From Dioscorea cayenensis subsp. rotundata (lineage: Eukaryota > Streptophyta > Magnoliopsida > Dioscoreales > Dioscoreaceae), in the NCBI RefSeq assembly GCF_009730915.1, contig NC_052475.1, positions 28,085,016 to 28,149,015 on the forward strand: a DNA stretch of 64,000 bases, read 5' to 3'. This document shows, piece after piece, positions 24,132 through 35,859 of the stretch (the first letter of the stretch is position 1; every line of letters begins with the position of its first letter). A model generated the notes under the pieces. It worked only from the letters and a program-made list of their open reading frames with translations, made no database searches and was not told the DNA's origin. A program made the translations under genes and the position numbers.

Positions 24132-26030
24132 TTATAAATACAATCGAGATAAAATAATTTTTATTTTTTTATTTTATTATGTTCTTTTTTTTTAATGATG
24201 GTGGCTCATCCAATTTCTGTTTTAAAAAATATAAATAAATAAAATTTTATTTTATTTTTATAAGATACTGAGCCATTAAAAAAATAAAAAATAAAAAATA
24301 GTTTAAGATAATTTAAATTCACATCATGTGCATCTAATTAATATTTCAATAAATGTATTTCGTATGAACTATGTTACTACAAAAGACTTAAACATGGAAG
24401 ATGGGATGAAAAAAATATGTGCTAGTTATTTGCTTTTAAAATAATTAGAAAAATATCATTTTTTAAATTGCTGGTTGAATCAATTAGTTATCACAAAATT
24501 ACTCTTGCTTATAATTATCTATCTATATTTAACAAGTAAAAGTTTATCATTAGAATAAATCTTAAGAGAAAACTTTAATTAATGACTTACAAAATTGCAC
24601 TTGCAACTAACATAATATTAAAATTTATTACGGATGTGATATTTAACTTAGTATTTACAATCATTCTACTTACAAACACAAAATTAACTTTTTTTGTTTT
24701 TTTTTACGACAGAAGAATTTTTTGTTTGCCCAGACAACATGACATGGCTAATAATTAATATATTGCAATATAAAGTTTTTTATTTAATAAATTTGTGGTT
24801 CATCCACTTTATTCAAAATATATATATATATATATATAAAGTCTTTTATTTGTGGTGTGGCACATCAAACCACCACCTTGTTTTATTTTTATTTTTCCTT
24901 TTAAACTAATAATGGGCCTCCACGTTAGTAGACCAACTCCGCAAATCACTAAAAAATATAAATGTTTATTTTTTTGGCCAAAACAAAAACTAACTAACTA
25001 ATGCCATTATTTAAATATCTATATCTTATTTTTTTAAATATCCTATGATGATTGATGACTTTACAAAGTCGGCATCTAAGATTCATAATAAGATTTAAAA
25101 TCAAAATCATGAGTTTCATATTAATTGAAAAAAAAAGTGTATAATTTAGTGACAAAAATAAACCACAAACTCACTCTTGTTTATGTAGTTTCCCTTGTAT
25201 TATTCCTCTCCTTTATTCCTTAAATCTTGATCATAATTTTCATGCATATTATTCCATCCCTGGTAGGTAAACACATGCAGATAAGTTAAGACTCTCCCAG
25301 ACATTTGGTAATCTAAGCAAAATGATATCCATTTCTCAAGCCTTGGATAAGTGAGTGTCATATCATGTGCCACCTAATCCTTCTAGGATAGAAAAATATA
25401 TAGTTCCTTATTGATTACCAAACTTTAAAGGTTATATATTAATTTCCAATGAGTTGGCCAACATTTTAGGTTGGAATTCAATAGAGAGTGGTACACTTCA
25501 ATGGCTAATTGTAAAGGTTTAGAGACCTGACACATGGAATCTCTCCTACTCCTCCATTTTGAGAATTGTCTAGAAATACCATGATGGATTTTGTGGCACT
25601 TCAACATGAAGAAAGAGAAATTTGTGAACTCTATATTTATTGCTTGTTATATGACCAAGTTAAGTTTCTCAAGAAAAAAACGAGCTCCTAAAGTCAATGA
25701 GCAAGTTTTCTATACTTAGATGATCATGATAGCCAAGCAAATCTTGAAATAGATTTCATAATTTTACTATTGATAGGACAATAGATAATTCCATCATTTC
25801 TTTGTTTTGTTTGGAACATATCTTTGTCACAGATGTGCTTGGGCCACAAAAATATTATAAAGTATGTGAGTGAAAATTTTCAACTGACTTGTTACACTGT
25901 AAAACATAATTCTGACAATTTTATTACTTAACACACATGTGTGTGTGTGAAATACTATGTTAATATTATTTGACAATTGACTTTCAACAAAAATGATGCA
26001 TTAATTACTATTTTTTTTATTTTTAATAAT
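24132..26030. other. Intergenic spacer with LINE-tail fragments
   Basis: AT-rich DNA. A possible LINE 3' tail (GGTGGCTCATCCAATT with an A-rich end) lies at about 24184-24243 and a clearer one at 24786-24834. The stretch 25240-25900 is more complex in composition but shows no convincing reading frame. Confidence 0.5.
24786..24834 (+). mobile_element. Orphan LINE 3'-tail micro-insertion (49 bp)
   Basis: AATAAATTTGTGGTTCATCC, then ACTTTATTC and a short A/TA tail, sits between two direct repeats of 17 bp with one mismatch: TATAAAGTTTTTTATTT at 24769-24785 and TATAAAGTCTTTTATTT at 24835-24851. The core matches the 3' end of the LINEs in this window. It appears to be an extremely truncated LINE insertion. 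Confidence 0.6.
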
Positions 26031-26240
26031 AGACGACAAACGTCCTTTTTATATGAATATAAATAATACCGAACAGTACTGAAACCCGAATGTACAGTAT
26101 ATATACAATATGAGAATAGTATAAGAATCCCGGGTGAACATCGTATGAACAATACGGTATACAGTACTTTCGGGGGAGGGATTTGAACCCATGAGACTTT
26201 CCCCTTATACTTTGATGTCATATTATTGGACCCGCATCAA
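26031..26240 (-). repeat. SINE-like repeat, copy 2 of the family at 13.55 kb
   Basis: It contains TATGAACAATACGG, CGGGGGAGGGATTTGAACCC and ACTTTGATGTCATATTATTGG, all shared with 13545-13660. On the minus strand, GACATCAAAGTATAAGGGG followed some 15 bases later by GGGTTCAAATCCC resembles the A box and B box of a tRNA-derived Pol III promoter. The two copies differ at several positions, so this is an old family. Confidence 0.45.
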
Positions 26241-28146
26241 TTACTAATTACTAAACTGATAATGTTGATATTTTTTTAGCACACACAAATATAAAATTAT
26301 AATATGTCTCTCTTTTATTATAAACAATTTCACCCTCATAAGTAACAAGAATCAAGAATGCCTTTACTTCTCTTAAAATTTCCAACCATTTGACTTTAGA
26401 TGCAAATATGTATACTATCAGTGACAACCATTTGATTTTTTTTCTTTAAAACTTTTTATATGGGAAATCCTTCAAAGTGCATATATATTTAAATAAATAC
26501 TATTGTTAATAATTTAACAAGTATGTGTACATATATATATTCTTCCCATAGACATATATAGAGTGCAAGTGAAGCTATGAACATTGCTTGTGGACAGAAG
26601 GGAAAATAGGACATGCTAAGTTGTCTTCAAGCAATAAAACCATCCAACAGCCATCCATCAAACCTAACAAACCAAGAGGCTGATCATTAAGAAACACAAC
26701 CACGACCAACCTTGATCATGATAACCCAATTTAATTCACTCCCTTCTGGCAATACCATGCCTTTTTAAAGTACTTGATCAATTTTATCATACTTGACAAG
26801 TACTAATTATTTTCATATTTAATGCTAACGAGACTTTCAGACTTTTGATTCCACTCCTTCACACTTATTTGAATATATATTAATGAGCAATATGGAGTGA
26901 TATGGCTTATAATTCCACATCACTTAATTAAGTAAATGGTTGAGTTTCAATTTTCTTGTTAGTTTTTAGATATGATCACACTGATTATTATTGTGATTGG
27001 TAGACTTTATGACTCACAATTGGACTTTTCCAGCGTCTACCACTCAATGCATTTCTTGACTGAAAGGAACCAGATGAGGTCTGAAGACGTGCAAATGGAC
27101 TCATGAGTATAAGAAGTGAATAAGATATCCATTGTTAATTAGTTATGATTTAATTAATTACAATCTTATAATTTAAGGTGTAAGTATAGAAATAATCCCA
27201 TGATTATAGAATATCAGCAATTGGAATGTTTTTTTACTGGACATTGTTTACTGGACATTGTCACTTCATATGTTAATTGTTTAATTTCACCAGGTCAACC
27301 AAGTAGCACATTTGAACACACACACACACACACACACACATTTTTTAGTCCAATTATCATATAATTAAAGGTTTTTATAATTTCTTGTTTGGGCATAACG
27401 GTCCTCCTTGATTTTTCTAGTACTATCCCATTTCCATATTACATCCCAAAGTAAATAATGTTATCCCAGATTATGTATGTATATATTCATCATGTGTTCA
27501 AATAAAACCTTTATTATTATTATTATTATTTTAATGAAGGTGACAAGTGTCGGATAAGAAAGGGTGTTAAAGAAATAAGCAGGTACAGTGATGCACTAAT
27601 TAATAATTTAGATGCCACATTAAATGAGTACTTTGATAAGAACTTCTCCTATCATTTAGCATATTTCAAGTACATAAACCTAAATATATATCAATAAAGC
27701 CTAGATGATGATATATACTGTGACATAATAGTGATATAGCCAGTACTGTGGCTGCAAACCGACTAGACCAACTTTGATACCTAGTTAAACAGAAAAGAAA
27801 AATCAAAGCAAACACTAAGTCTAATACCAACAAATTTAACAGCTCAATCAGCTGGGAGATTAAAAAGTAACAGAACTTTATACTTTCGCATGATATATAT
27901 AATACAAATCAAACTTTGTAAAGGACAACAATTAATAATGATATTCTGTAAACAAAGGACGAAGAAACACGTAAATTATACATGATGGAATTGGAAGGAT
28001 CGAAATCACTCACACTTTGTCTTCTTTTCCGATTCTAGAACCAAAGATATGATAACGCAATCTAGCTAGCTACTTATATATTATTTCACAACCTTAATTT
28101 GTTTTCTTGTTTCTAATTAAACAGTGCATGGGAATGAGTGAACCCA
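26241..28146. other. Intergenic spacer downstream of the KCS gene
   Basis: AT-rich DNA with a (CA)n tract at 27315-27340 and an (ATT)n tract near 27510-27530. The 3' UTR of the minus-strand KCS gene should occupy the bases just before 28147. No other gene seen. Confidence 0.5.
27315..27340. repeat. (CA)13 microsatellite
   Basis: An uninterrupted CA run, intergenic. Confidence 0.9.
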
Positions 28147-29652
28147 TCAGAGCTTGACAACGTCCGGAATGTGGACAGGGTAACGGTGGATACAGTCATC
28201 CCAAGGCCCTTCGGTCGGAGTCCTGACCGTGCGCATGCACTTCCAAACCGCACTGTTGCACTTGAATCCACTGCCGAACCCGATCTGCCACACCCGGTCA
28301 CCACGCCTCATCCTGCCTTTAGCTTCTATGTAACTAAGTTCGTACCAGAGTGAACTGCTCGACGTGTTGCCGAACCGGTGCAGTGCCATGCGAGATGCTT
28401 CGACGTGCTCGGCCGAGAGATGCAGGTTCTTTTGTAGCTCGTCTATTACGGCACGGCCGCCGGCGTGAATACAGAAGTGATCGAATGCTTGTTTGAAGTC
28501 TGGGATGTATGGTTTCCATTTGGGGTTGATGAGTTTTCTCCCGATGAGAGTGAAGAGGAAGAGGAGTTGTTCGGAGGCTGGGAGGACTAAGGGTCCCATG
28601 GTGGTGATGTTTGACTTGAGAGCTTCGCCGGCGATGGCCATGAGGTCTTTGGAGAGAGAGATGCCGGAGAGGCCATCTTTGTCCTCTTCTTCGTAGACAC
28701 AGTGGTAGGCTTTGTCGTCAGCGCCGCGGTGAGTGCGGACGGTGTGGAGAAGCCGGTACTTGGCTCGCCGAGCGTCACGGCTCCGGTTAGAGAGGAGCAG
28801 GGCAGCAGCGCCCATGCGAAACAAACAGTTGGGGAGGAGCATGGATCTCTGGTTTCCGGTATAGAAATTTGGAGTAATGATCTCAGTGGAGATAACAAGA
28901 GCGTTGGAGTTAGGGTGAGCTTGAAGGAGATCACGGGCGAGGTCGACGGAGATCAAACCGGCGCTGCAGCCCATGCCGGAGAGATTGAAGCTGCGAATAT
29001 TACTACGGAGTTTGTACTTATTGATGATCATGGCGGAAAGAGAGGGAGTAGGTGAAAAGAGACTGCAGTTGACGACCAAAATATCAATGTCTTTAGGTTT
29101 CAAACCGGTTTTCTTGAGAAGGTCGTCAATGGCGGAGAACATGACGAGGCGGGCTTCAGCGCGAGAAGCCTCCATGGTTGCTCTGGGAGGAATATAGTGA
29201 TTGGCAGGAGGTAAACAAGTCTCTTCACCGAGGCCGGAGCGTTCAAGAATGCGCATTTGGAACTGGACGCTCTTCTCATCAAAGGAAGAGATGTGGTGAG
29301 TGTGTTCCATGAAAGTGGCGAAAGGAACACGGCATGTTTTAGGGGGTTTGTAGCAGGAGTAATCAATAAGGTAAACAGGGTAAGGACGAGACATGAAGTA
29401 TATGGTGCATGCTATTATGGCTAAGAAAAGAGTAGAGATGACGTGCAGGAGTTCTAACTGGAGAGTCATTTTCCATAAAGCATGGAGATCTTCAGGCCCG
29501 GTTTTGAGAAGCTGTAAGATGATAGTGGCGATTACAGGGATGAGTAAGAAGGTGATGAAATTGTTGACGAGGTATTGGTAGCCGAGTTTCACGTATTTAA
29601 GCTTGACTGAGGAGGAGAACTCTGGTAAGGATGGCTGTGCAGAGGTTGCCAT
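28147..29652 (-). CDS. KCS: 3-ketoacyl-CoA synthase (fatty acid elongase condensing enzyme)
   Basis: A single open exon of 501 residues, the normal length for the family. Two hydrophobic segments (about residues 30-48 and 68-88) anchor it in the ER membrane. The FAE1-type condensing domain follows, with GMGCSAGLISVDLA holding the predicted catalytic Cys229, HFCIHAGGRAVIDELQ with His396 and HRFGNTSSSSLWYEL with Asn429. These correspond to the Cys-His-Asn triad known from Arabidopsis FAE1. The enzyme condenses malonyl-CoA with a long-chain acyl-CoA, the first and rate-setting step of very-long-chain fatty acid synthesis for waxes, suberin, sphingolipids and storage lipids. The N-terminal start resembles the KCS4/9/11/17 group, but I cannot fix the paralogue or substrate length. 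Absence of introns is common in this family. All catalytic residues are present, so it looks functional. Confidence 0.96.
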   Translation of the reverse strand: MATSAQPSLPEFSSSVKLKYVKLGYQYLVNNFITFLLIPVIATIILQLLKTGPEDLHALWKMTLQLELLHVISTLFLAIIACTIYFMSRPYPVYLIDYSCYKPPKTCRVPFATFMEHTHHISSFDEKSVQFQMRILERSGLGEETCLPPANHYIPPRATMEASRAEARLVMFSAIDDLLKKTGLKPKDIDILVVNCSLFSPTPSLSAMIINKYKLRSNIRSFNLSGMGCSAGLISVDLARDLLQAHPNSNALVISTEIITPNFYTGNQRSMLLPNCLFRMGAAALLLSNRSRDARRAKYRLLHTVRTHRGADDKAYHCVYEEEDKDGLSGISLSKDLMAIAGEALKSNITTMGPLVLPASEQLLFLFTLIGRKLINPKWKPYIPDFKQAFDHFCIHAGGRAVIDELQKNLHLSAEHVEASRMALHRFGNTSSSSLWYELSYIEAKGRMRRGDRVWQIGFGSGFKCNSAVWKCMRTVRTPTEGPWDDCIHRYPVHIPDVVKL

Positions 29653-29743
29653 TCTTTCTTTTGGTTTTTGGGAAGACTGACGCTGTTCTTGTGGAGTAAG
29701 TGGTTGAAGAGGTAGAGGGGTATTAGTAGTTGTAGTACTGGCA

Positions 29744-29825
29744 GTGTGCGTGTGTTTCTGTGTGTGTGTGTGTGAGCGTGTGTGTGTGTGTGTGCGTGTG
29801 TGGCGTGTGAGAGAGAAAGAGAGAA
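29744..29825. repeat. TG-rich and GA-rich tract in the KCS 5' region
   Basis: An imperfect (TG)n run followed by (GA)n, about 90-175 bases upstream of the KCS start. On the gene's own strand it reads TC-rich then CA-rich. It probably lies in the 5' leader or core promoter, where pyrimidine-rich tracts are common in plants. Confidence 0.75.
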
Positions 29826-32400
29826 GAGGGAGTATTGAATAGGGGGTGGGTGGGAGAGTTTAATGATGGGGAAATGAGAAGGATAGGCTGAGGGTTTACG
29901 CTTGTGAGACTCTTGACTCTGGTTGTATTGAATTTTGGAGTGAGATGGGGGTTGGGACAGTTGGCGGGAGATGGCCAGATCTCAAGCTTTATTTATTTAT
30001 TTATTTATTTTTTTCTTTAATTTTTCTTTTAATGGGGGCTAACTTTTTTTCATGAAGATGAATGAATGGAGAACAGTGACTGGTGATTTTTATATTTAGT
30101 GTTAGAATTGGAAATTGCAGATCAACTATCGTTTTCTTTAGAGGTTGTTTCTTTCTTAAGGCTTAATAAATATGGCTTTCTTTTCTTTGAAAAATAAAAA
30201 TAAAATTTTCTTTTTTCATTTCTTTGCAAAATAACATGGTGCATTGAATCATGCGTGGTTAACTTACCTAAAACCTTATTTAGAATGAATTGATTAATAT
30301 ATAAATATTGGTTGTTACGTATTTAACATGGTAGGGTATTATAGCTAATAAACCACGGCAGAAGCTTAACTTTTAGTCATGCACGTCATTCAGTCACCTT
30401 CATATGATTGCTTATAATCCTTGATTAAATATGTTGATGTCTTAGAAACACAACTGTGATACAAAAAAATGAAGGGGACCGCGGAGTAAAGCAGAAGAAA
30501 GCTGTATAAGGCCCTATGGATTTATAGCACTCACACATGACATGGCATCAACTACATCACCCAACCTGCCTCCATGCATGTTGCTGAGGGAAACATATAA
30601 CCTAATTGAGCTGTGAGCAAGCTGGAAGTCAGGGGAATCACATATTGAAAAACAGTTGCTCTGATCATTAAGGCTTTTTCAGTAAAATAGTTCTGCAGGT
30701 TCATGTATTCTATTATTATTATTATTATTATTAGTTTCTAAAACAAAGTTGTGATTGGTGATATCAATTGTTGCTATTCTCCAAATTTAGAGAAAACTGT
30801 CTGCTTGTCTACATCACTGTTTTTTGTTGACTATTCTTTCACTGTATCAATTATCAAATTCACCACATTACATCTACCTCTTTTCTGGAAAATATTTTTC
30901 TATTCAATATAAAAAAGAAAAGAAATAATAAGATACATGGACAATCACAAATTTTTTTAGCATTTTACACTGATGATATGCACAGAACTTTTAAAAATTG
31001 GAAACTAAGAATCTAGGCATAGCAATGGAACATTAATTTAAGCTTCAACATTTTATTAATCTTTCATTCATTTAATTTTTCTCTGATAATAGTTCTCCAT
31101 TTTCTATGGTCTATTAGTTGGAAAACAACAAAGAATGTGGGGGTTCCAAAATATTAGACAATCACTTGTGATGTCCTCATGTTTTCCACCATAAAGCAAC
31201 TTCTGAACATGGTTTCTTTTCATAAAAAGTGTTTTTTTTTAATAAATCCTTTTCTAACCGTTTACTATAAACAACATTACTAAGCCATATATGCAAAGTT
31301 TGTTAATCTGATGGTGATCACTTTTAGTATAAATTTAATAAAAAATTCCATATTTAGTGCACCCACCTTATCCACCTTTAATTATCTTCTCTTTTCCCAG
31401 CTTTCTCTAATAATGGATTGTTTCTATATAAATTAAGTTTCAATGACCCATTCATGGTATACTACAAGTCCATTAATTAAGATTTTATTCGTGTAAATAA
31501 AAATCTTTGAAGTGTGATTTATTCATTTATAAAAAAAAATTAATTTAGATCATCCATCGAGTTTTTGGAGCGTCTTAACTTCAAGTGTAGTGTTTCTTAA
31601 AATAGAAGATTTTATATATGTTTCTGAAAATAAAGTTTGTCTATATTGTCACGCAATCACCGGCTTGAGAGTTGAGAACTTGAGACTAGACCTTATTAAT
31701 CAGCCAGGTGTTCCTATTCATTATCTTTATGTTTTGTTTTTTTGGTGCAGCGGTTCCAACAAAACTGGAGGTGAGAAACACTGTATATTAGTCTAAGTCT
31801 CACATATATATATATATATATATATATGTTTGCCCATAAATTCATCATTGCCAGAACATGATGTTATTAACCTAGAAAGTTGGATGCAAAAAATAAATAA
31901 ATAAACAAATAAATAACAGTCATGTGCAGTGGAATAGAAGGTTCAACTATTTGATCATCTGAGAAACCCCTAAATAAATAGATAAATAAATAAATAAATA
32001 AATAAAGTTTTTTGTTAAATGTGGTTGTTTATTTATGTGGTGATTTATACAAAAGATATTATACTAATCTTTCGACTCACCTTATCCAATATCTAATATC
32101 CAATATCCAGTACTGTGAGAATGAATTGATCCTTAGTCTTTCACTTGGCAAGATAGAGAAGAATTACCATCTTTCTAATGTCACGTTAGTAAACCTTAAA
32201 CAATTCAAGTTAAACTATGGTGCCCTGGTATCTTTATTATCATTTATCAAGGGGGAGAACATTGAAGTCACTACTATGAATTTTATTCTTTTTCATATTT
32301 ACTTTTAAGTTTTAAAAGAACAATATTAGTATATTTCACTGAGTTATCATCACTTATTATTAGATCTCATTATTGGTAAAAATGTTAACATGCATGAACG
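29826..32400. other. Intergenic: KCS promoter side and AT-rich spacer
   Basis: Holds the upstream region of the minus-strand KCS gene; no clear TATA box was found. The rest is AT-rich with short (ATT)n, (TA)n and (AAAT)n tracts, for example near 30713-30735, 31803-31828 and 31975-32006. No gene seen. Confidence 0.5.
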
Positions 32401-32472
32401 TCTTCCGAAGGGCGAAGGGCGAAGGGCAAAGGGCGAAAGCCGAAGGGTGAAGGGCGAAGGGCGAAAGGCGTT
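32401..32472. repeat. GCGAAGG minisatellite
   Basis: About nine imperfect copies of a 7-bp unit (GGGCGAA and variants GGGCAAA, AGCCGAA, GGGTGAA). It is far richer in GC than its surroundings and directly abuts the foldback-like repeat to its right. Confidence 0.8.
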
Positions 32473-33090
32473 CATTTCATAGGAAGTGATCTGAAGTGGT
32501 GGAAGTGTCAGGGCGTTCACTTCGGGGGAAATGAAGAGAAGTGGGGGAAGTGGTCTGACTTTCCCCCACTTCTGGTGTTCACTTATCTTGAAGTGGTAGA
32601 AATGACACTTCCCCCATTTTCGTCTAAATTGGATTTTGAACTAAACCTACTTCAGCATTTTTTACTGAAGCAGAGGAAAGTGAGCCAATCTATAAAAATT
32701 CATTTCTCCTCACTTCCAAAGTTTTTTTTTGAATTCATAGAATGCCACCTAACTTTTAAATTCTCCAATTGTGTTCTTATTTTTAACAAATGAATACCTT
32801 AAGTATTAGAAATGATATAACTTCCCCCCATTTTAAGAAAGTGACACTTCTCACATTTCCCCATTTCAAATCACTTCCCCTGAAATGAACGCTTTGAAGT
32901 GAATGAAAGTACCATCCCAACCCCACTTCAGTAAAAAAAAAATTGTTTAAATGGGTTTAGTTCAAAATCCACTTCAGATGAAAGTGGAGAAGTGTCACTT
33001 CCTCCACTTAAAAACAAATGAACATTAAGTGAAGAAAGTTAGGTCACTTCTTCCCATTTTTTTCACTTCTCCCGATCAATTGGTGAAAAA
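32470..33090. mobile_element. Foldback-like repeat rich in CACTTC/GAAGTG
   Basis: Imperfect inverted repeats: the block TTGGATTTTGAACTAAACC near 32630 with its poly-T/ACTGAAG neighbour reappears reverse-complemented at about 32928-32985 (TTTAGTTCAAAATCC). The outer block GCGTTCATTTCATAGGAAGTG at 32470 pairs with CACTTCCCCTGAAATGAACG near 32872. CACTTC and GAAGTG motifs recur many times. It looks like two non-autonomous terminal-inverted-repeat elements in opposite orientation, or one rearranged foldback element. Non-coding. Confidence 0.6.
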
Positions 33091-35117
33091 TAGTGGAAAT
33101 GTAAATGAAATAAAAAATTTATTAATAAAAATAAAATAATTTTAAGTTAAAATTTATTCTTCAAATAGTAATAATTATTTGTTAATATTAATAGTCTTTA
33201 AAATAATTTGTAATAAAAATTGGTTTATAAAATATTATGAGTTGTTTGGTGGGGTAACGGTCCTCGTCCCCCAACCAAACATGGGGTACATATTTAGACT
33301 TTTGCTTTTTTTAACACTAATTTAGTTCATAATTATTTTAATATATTACCAAATTATTTTTACTAATAACATTATCGTTAATATGGTTCCACACTAATCA
33401 CAAAAGAATTTGGACTATGATATTTGCCTGTTTGTAGGTCCATATCCCATGGAAACTTGCATGTCTTAATAGTTAGATGGTAGTTATGGAACAATTAACT
33501 ATATATCCGGCCCCATTATTAAAAATAAATTAAAAACGGTGGAAAATATGAACTAATTAGTTAATGTTATAATGGACTAAAAATCTAAAATGCGTGAATG
33601 TATTAAATGAGAGAGATGGAGACAGAGAAATAGAATCACTTTATTTATTATAAGAACCTAAAGCATTTTTAATTTATAAGTCCCTTTCTTATATATATAT
33701 ATATACATACTGGATGAACTAATATGTTGACCCACATACGCCAAAGACCCTGATTGAGGGGGCATGACAAAGTATTTTAGAATTTGTGGCCACTTTATTT
33801 ATTCGCGACATTATTTTCAAAAAATAATTTAATCATATGTGCGCATGAGGCTTTGAAGTGATGGAAAATAGTTTGAAAAAAGAGTTTATTTATTTATTAT
33901 GATTGTGGCATTTATATATTTATATATATATATATATATTGGCATTGCTTCAAACTTAATTTTATCTATGTATTACCGATATTTATAATATAATAATTAA
34001 ATTTACATAAAATAGAGTTATATATTGAATGATTAATATTTATCAACATCACCTCTAGATAAAAAAAAAGAAGGAAAACTTAATTTATATGATTATTTTG
34101 TTTTATACAAATACATTATTCAGTAATGGTCAACTATGGGAGACCTTCATTATTTGCACTTATATTGTAGCAAAGAACAGCTTGTTTTAACTATTTAATA
34201 TTTAAATGAATCAAGGTTGTTAATTTGATTTTGTTTCACAAAACATTGAAAGTATTTCTTTAGTAAAAGACCACTTGCTAGAAGGCATTGAATATAATTA
34301 TTATATTACAAACGTAGTAATTTTAGATTAATTCTATCGTAACGATAAAAAAATGAAAAGTAAATACAATCAATCAGTGTAAACCAAACTGTGCCAATGA
34401 AAAGATAATAATAATAATAATTATTATAATAATAATTTCATACATAAACATTAATTTTTAGACATCTAGACCACTAGACAGGAACCTTCTCAAGATCTTT
34501 TAATAACCAAATTCTCCTATATACTAATTATACAATGTATGTATTTAGATATGCCAATTTAAGGTTTGGAGGGTTGGTGTGCTTACCAACAAATAACCAA
34601 CCAGTTAGGAAATTTTCACATCAAAAAACAAATCAAACTATTATTGACTCAATCTTATGTACACTTAACTCAAAATTTTTAATGTTTAAATACAACAATC
34701 AAATAAAAATTTTTCAATGAATAAAAAAACATGAAAACAATTTTACGGTGATTTTAATTTGCCCGGCTATAAAAAGATATTTCTAAACAAGATAATGTCA
34801 GAATAAAAAAAAATTCTATGGAGTTGATCACAGTTTCAGTTTATTAATATTATTAAACTGTTTTTTAAAATTAATATTTAATAATACTTAAATCATTATT
34901 TTGAATTTTTTATTTATATTTAAAAATCAGTAATTTCCTAAACTCTGGAATACCTAATGCATTAAAAACATTTAGAAGTCACTATAACAATAGTGAATCT
35001 GTAAGGTATTTAACTCTTGCCGAAATTCTAGGATTCGATTATTTATATATTTATTTTAATAAAATAAATAACTATAATTTATTAAGATCAAAATGACTAC
35101 AATAACACAGAGTGAAG
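33091..35117. other. Intergenic AT-rich spacer
   Basis: AT-rich DNA with (TA)n tracts near 33690-33706 and 33922-33939 and an (ATA)n/(TTA)n tract near 34405-34435. No gene seen. Confidence 0.5.
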
Positions 35118-35325
35118 GAACCAATAGCCTTAAGATCAATTGATATCGGGTTCTTTTCTTAGGGTGTTCGTTTTGGGGAGGACCCTAGATTAAACCTCAT
35201 GTCTTACGCAACAAAATGAGGGCACATGGGTCAGCGTTGAGCATTGCTCCTCACATGTGCACGTCCATAGGTTCTAGTGCTTGTCACCTTTCTCAAAAAA
35301 AAAAAATAATAATAATAATAATAAT
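35118..35325 (+). mobile_element. SINE-like repeat, sister copy of 35384-35553
   Basis: It shares with the next copy, in the same order: GATCAATTGATATCG, TTTTGGGGAGGACCC, ATGAGGGCAC, GCGTTGAGC, TTGCTC and TTGTCACCTTTCTCAAAAA, ending in an A/ATA-rich tail. It is more diverged than the next copy and I could not find its target-site duplication. Confidence 0.65.
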
Positions 35326-35383
35326 ATGAAGAAACAAAAAATAAGTTATTACAAATAATATAAAGACAAAACAACTAGCACAA

Positions 35384-35553
35384 CCAACTGGGCTCGATTG
35401 ATATCGACATCTGCTGCGTAGAGGCTTTCATTTCGGGGAGGACCCGGGATCGAACTTTTTGTTCTACACAAGATGAGGGCACGTAAATCGGTGTTGAGCC
35501 TTGCTCTCCACACGTCTGCAGTCCCCGGGTTCAGTCATTTGTTGTCTTTCTCA
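35384..35553 (+). mobile_element. SINE with a 16-bp target-site duplication
   Basis: About 170 bp beginning CCAACTGGGCTCGATTGATA and ending GTCTTTCTCA with a short A tail. It lies between exact 16-bp repeats AAAACAACTAGCACAA at 35368-35383 and 35554-35569. CGGGATCGAAC, about 60 bases in, resembles a Pol III B box, and the first bases resemble an A box, so a tRNA-derived SINE is likely. No coding capacity. Confidence 0.8.
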
Positions 35554-35569
35554 AAAACAACTAGCACAA

Positions 35570-35859
35570 ATAATAGAATCATGGAGAGAACAAAAACATC
35601 AACATGGAGTGGAAAAGAAACATAATCTTTATGTTTGTGATGATTTATCTATAGTATTGATAAATAATAAAAAAAAAATGTTTAGAAGACAAGCCCGGAA
35701 GACAAAGACAACTCAACATCATGTTGAACCTGCACACATTTGACGGCCAGATTCAGACGAAACAACAAAATCGGTCCACATTCATCTCACCAACATCGGT
35801 CTTGTTAGGTTCCTCCTTTTTCGTCTTCCTTCGCGCATGCTCTAAAGGTGTTTGATGAT
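35570..35859. promoter_or_regulatory. Probable promoter and 5' leader of the methyltransferase gene
   Basis: This 290-bp stretch separates the SINE duplication from the HMT start. It becomes T/C-rich towards the start codon (TTAGGTTCCTCCTTTTTCGT), as plant leaders often do. No clear TATA box is seen. Confidence 0.4.

Noticed and set aside
25425-25607. A 60-codon minus-strand open frame in a more complex stretch
   Set aside because: No start context, splice signals, domain or codon bias; left as intergenic.
28138-29581. Several plus-strand and other-frame open frames over the KCS gene
   Set aside because: They are shadows of a GC-richer 501-codon gene with full catalytic motifs on the minus strand.
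35848-35859. An earlier start for the HMT frame
   Set aside because: The codon at 35848 is GTG; the first ATG in frame is at 35860, directly before the conserved N-terminal region.
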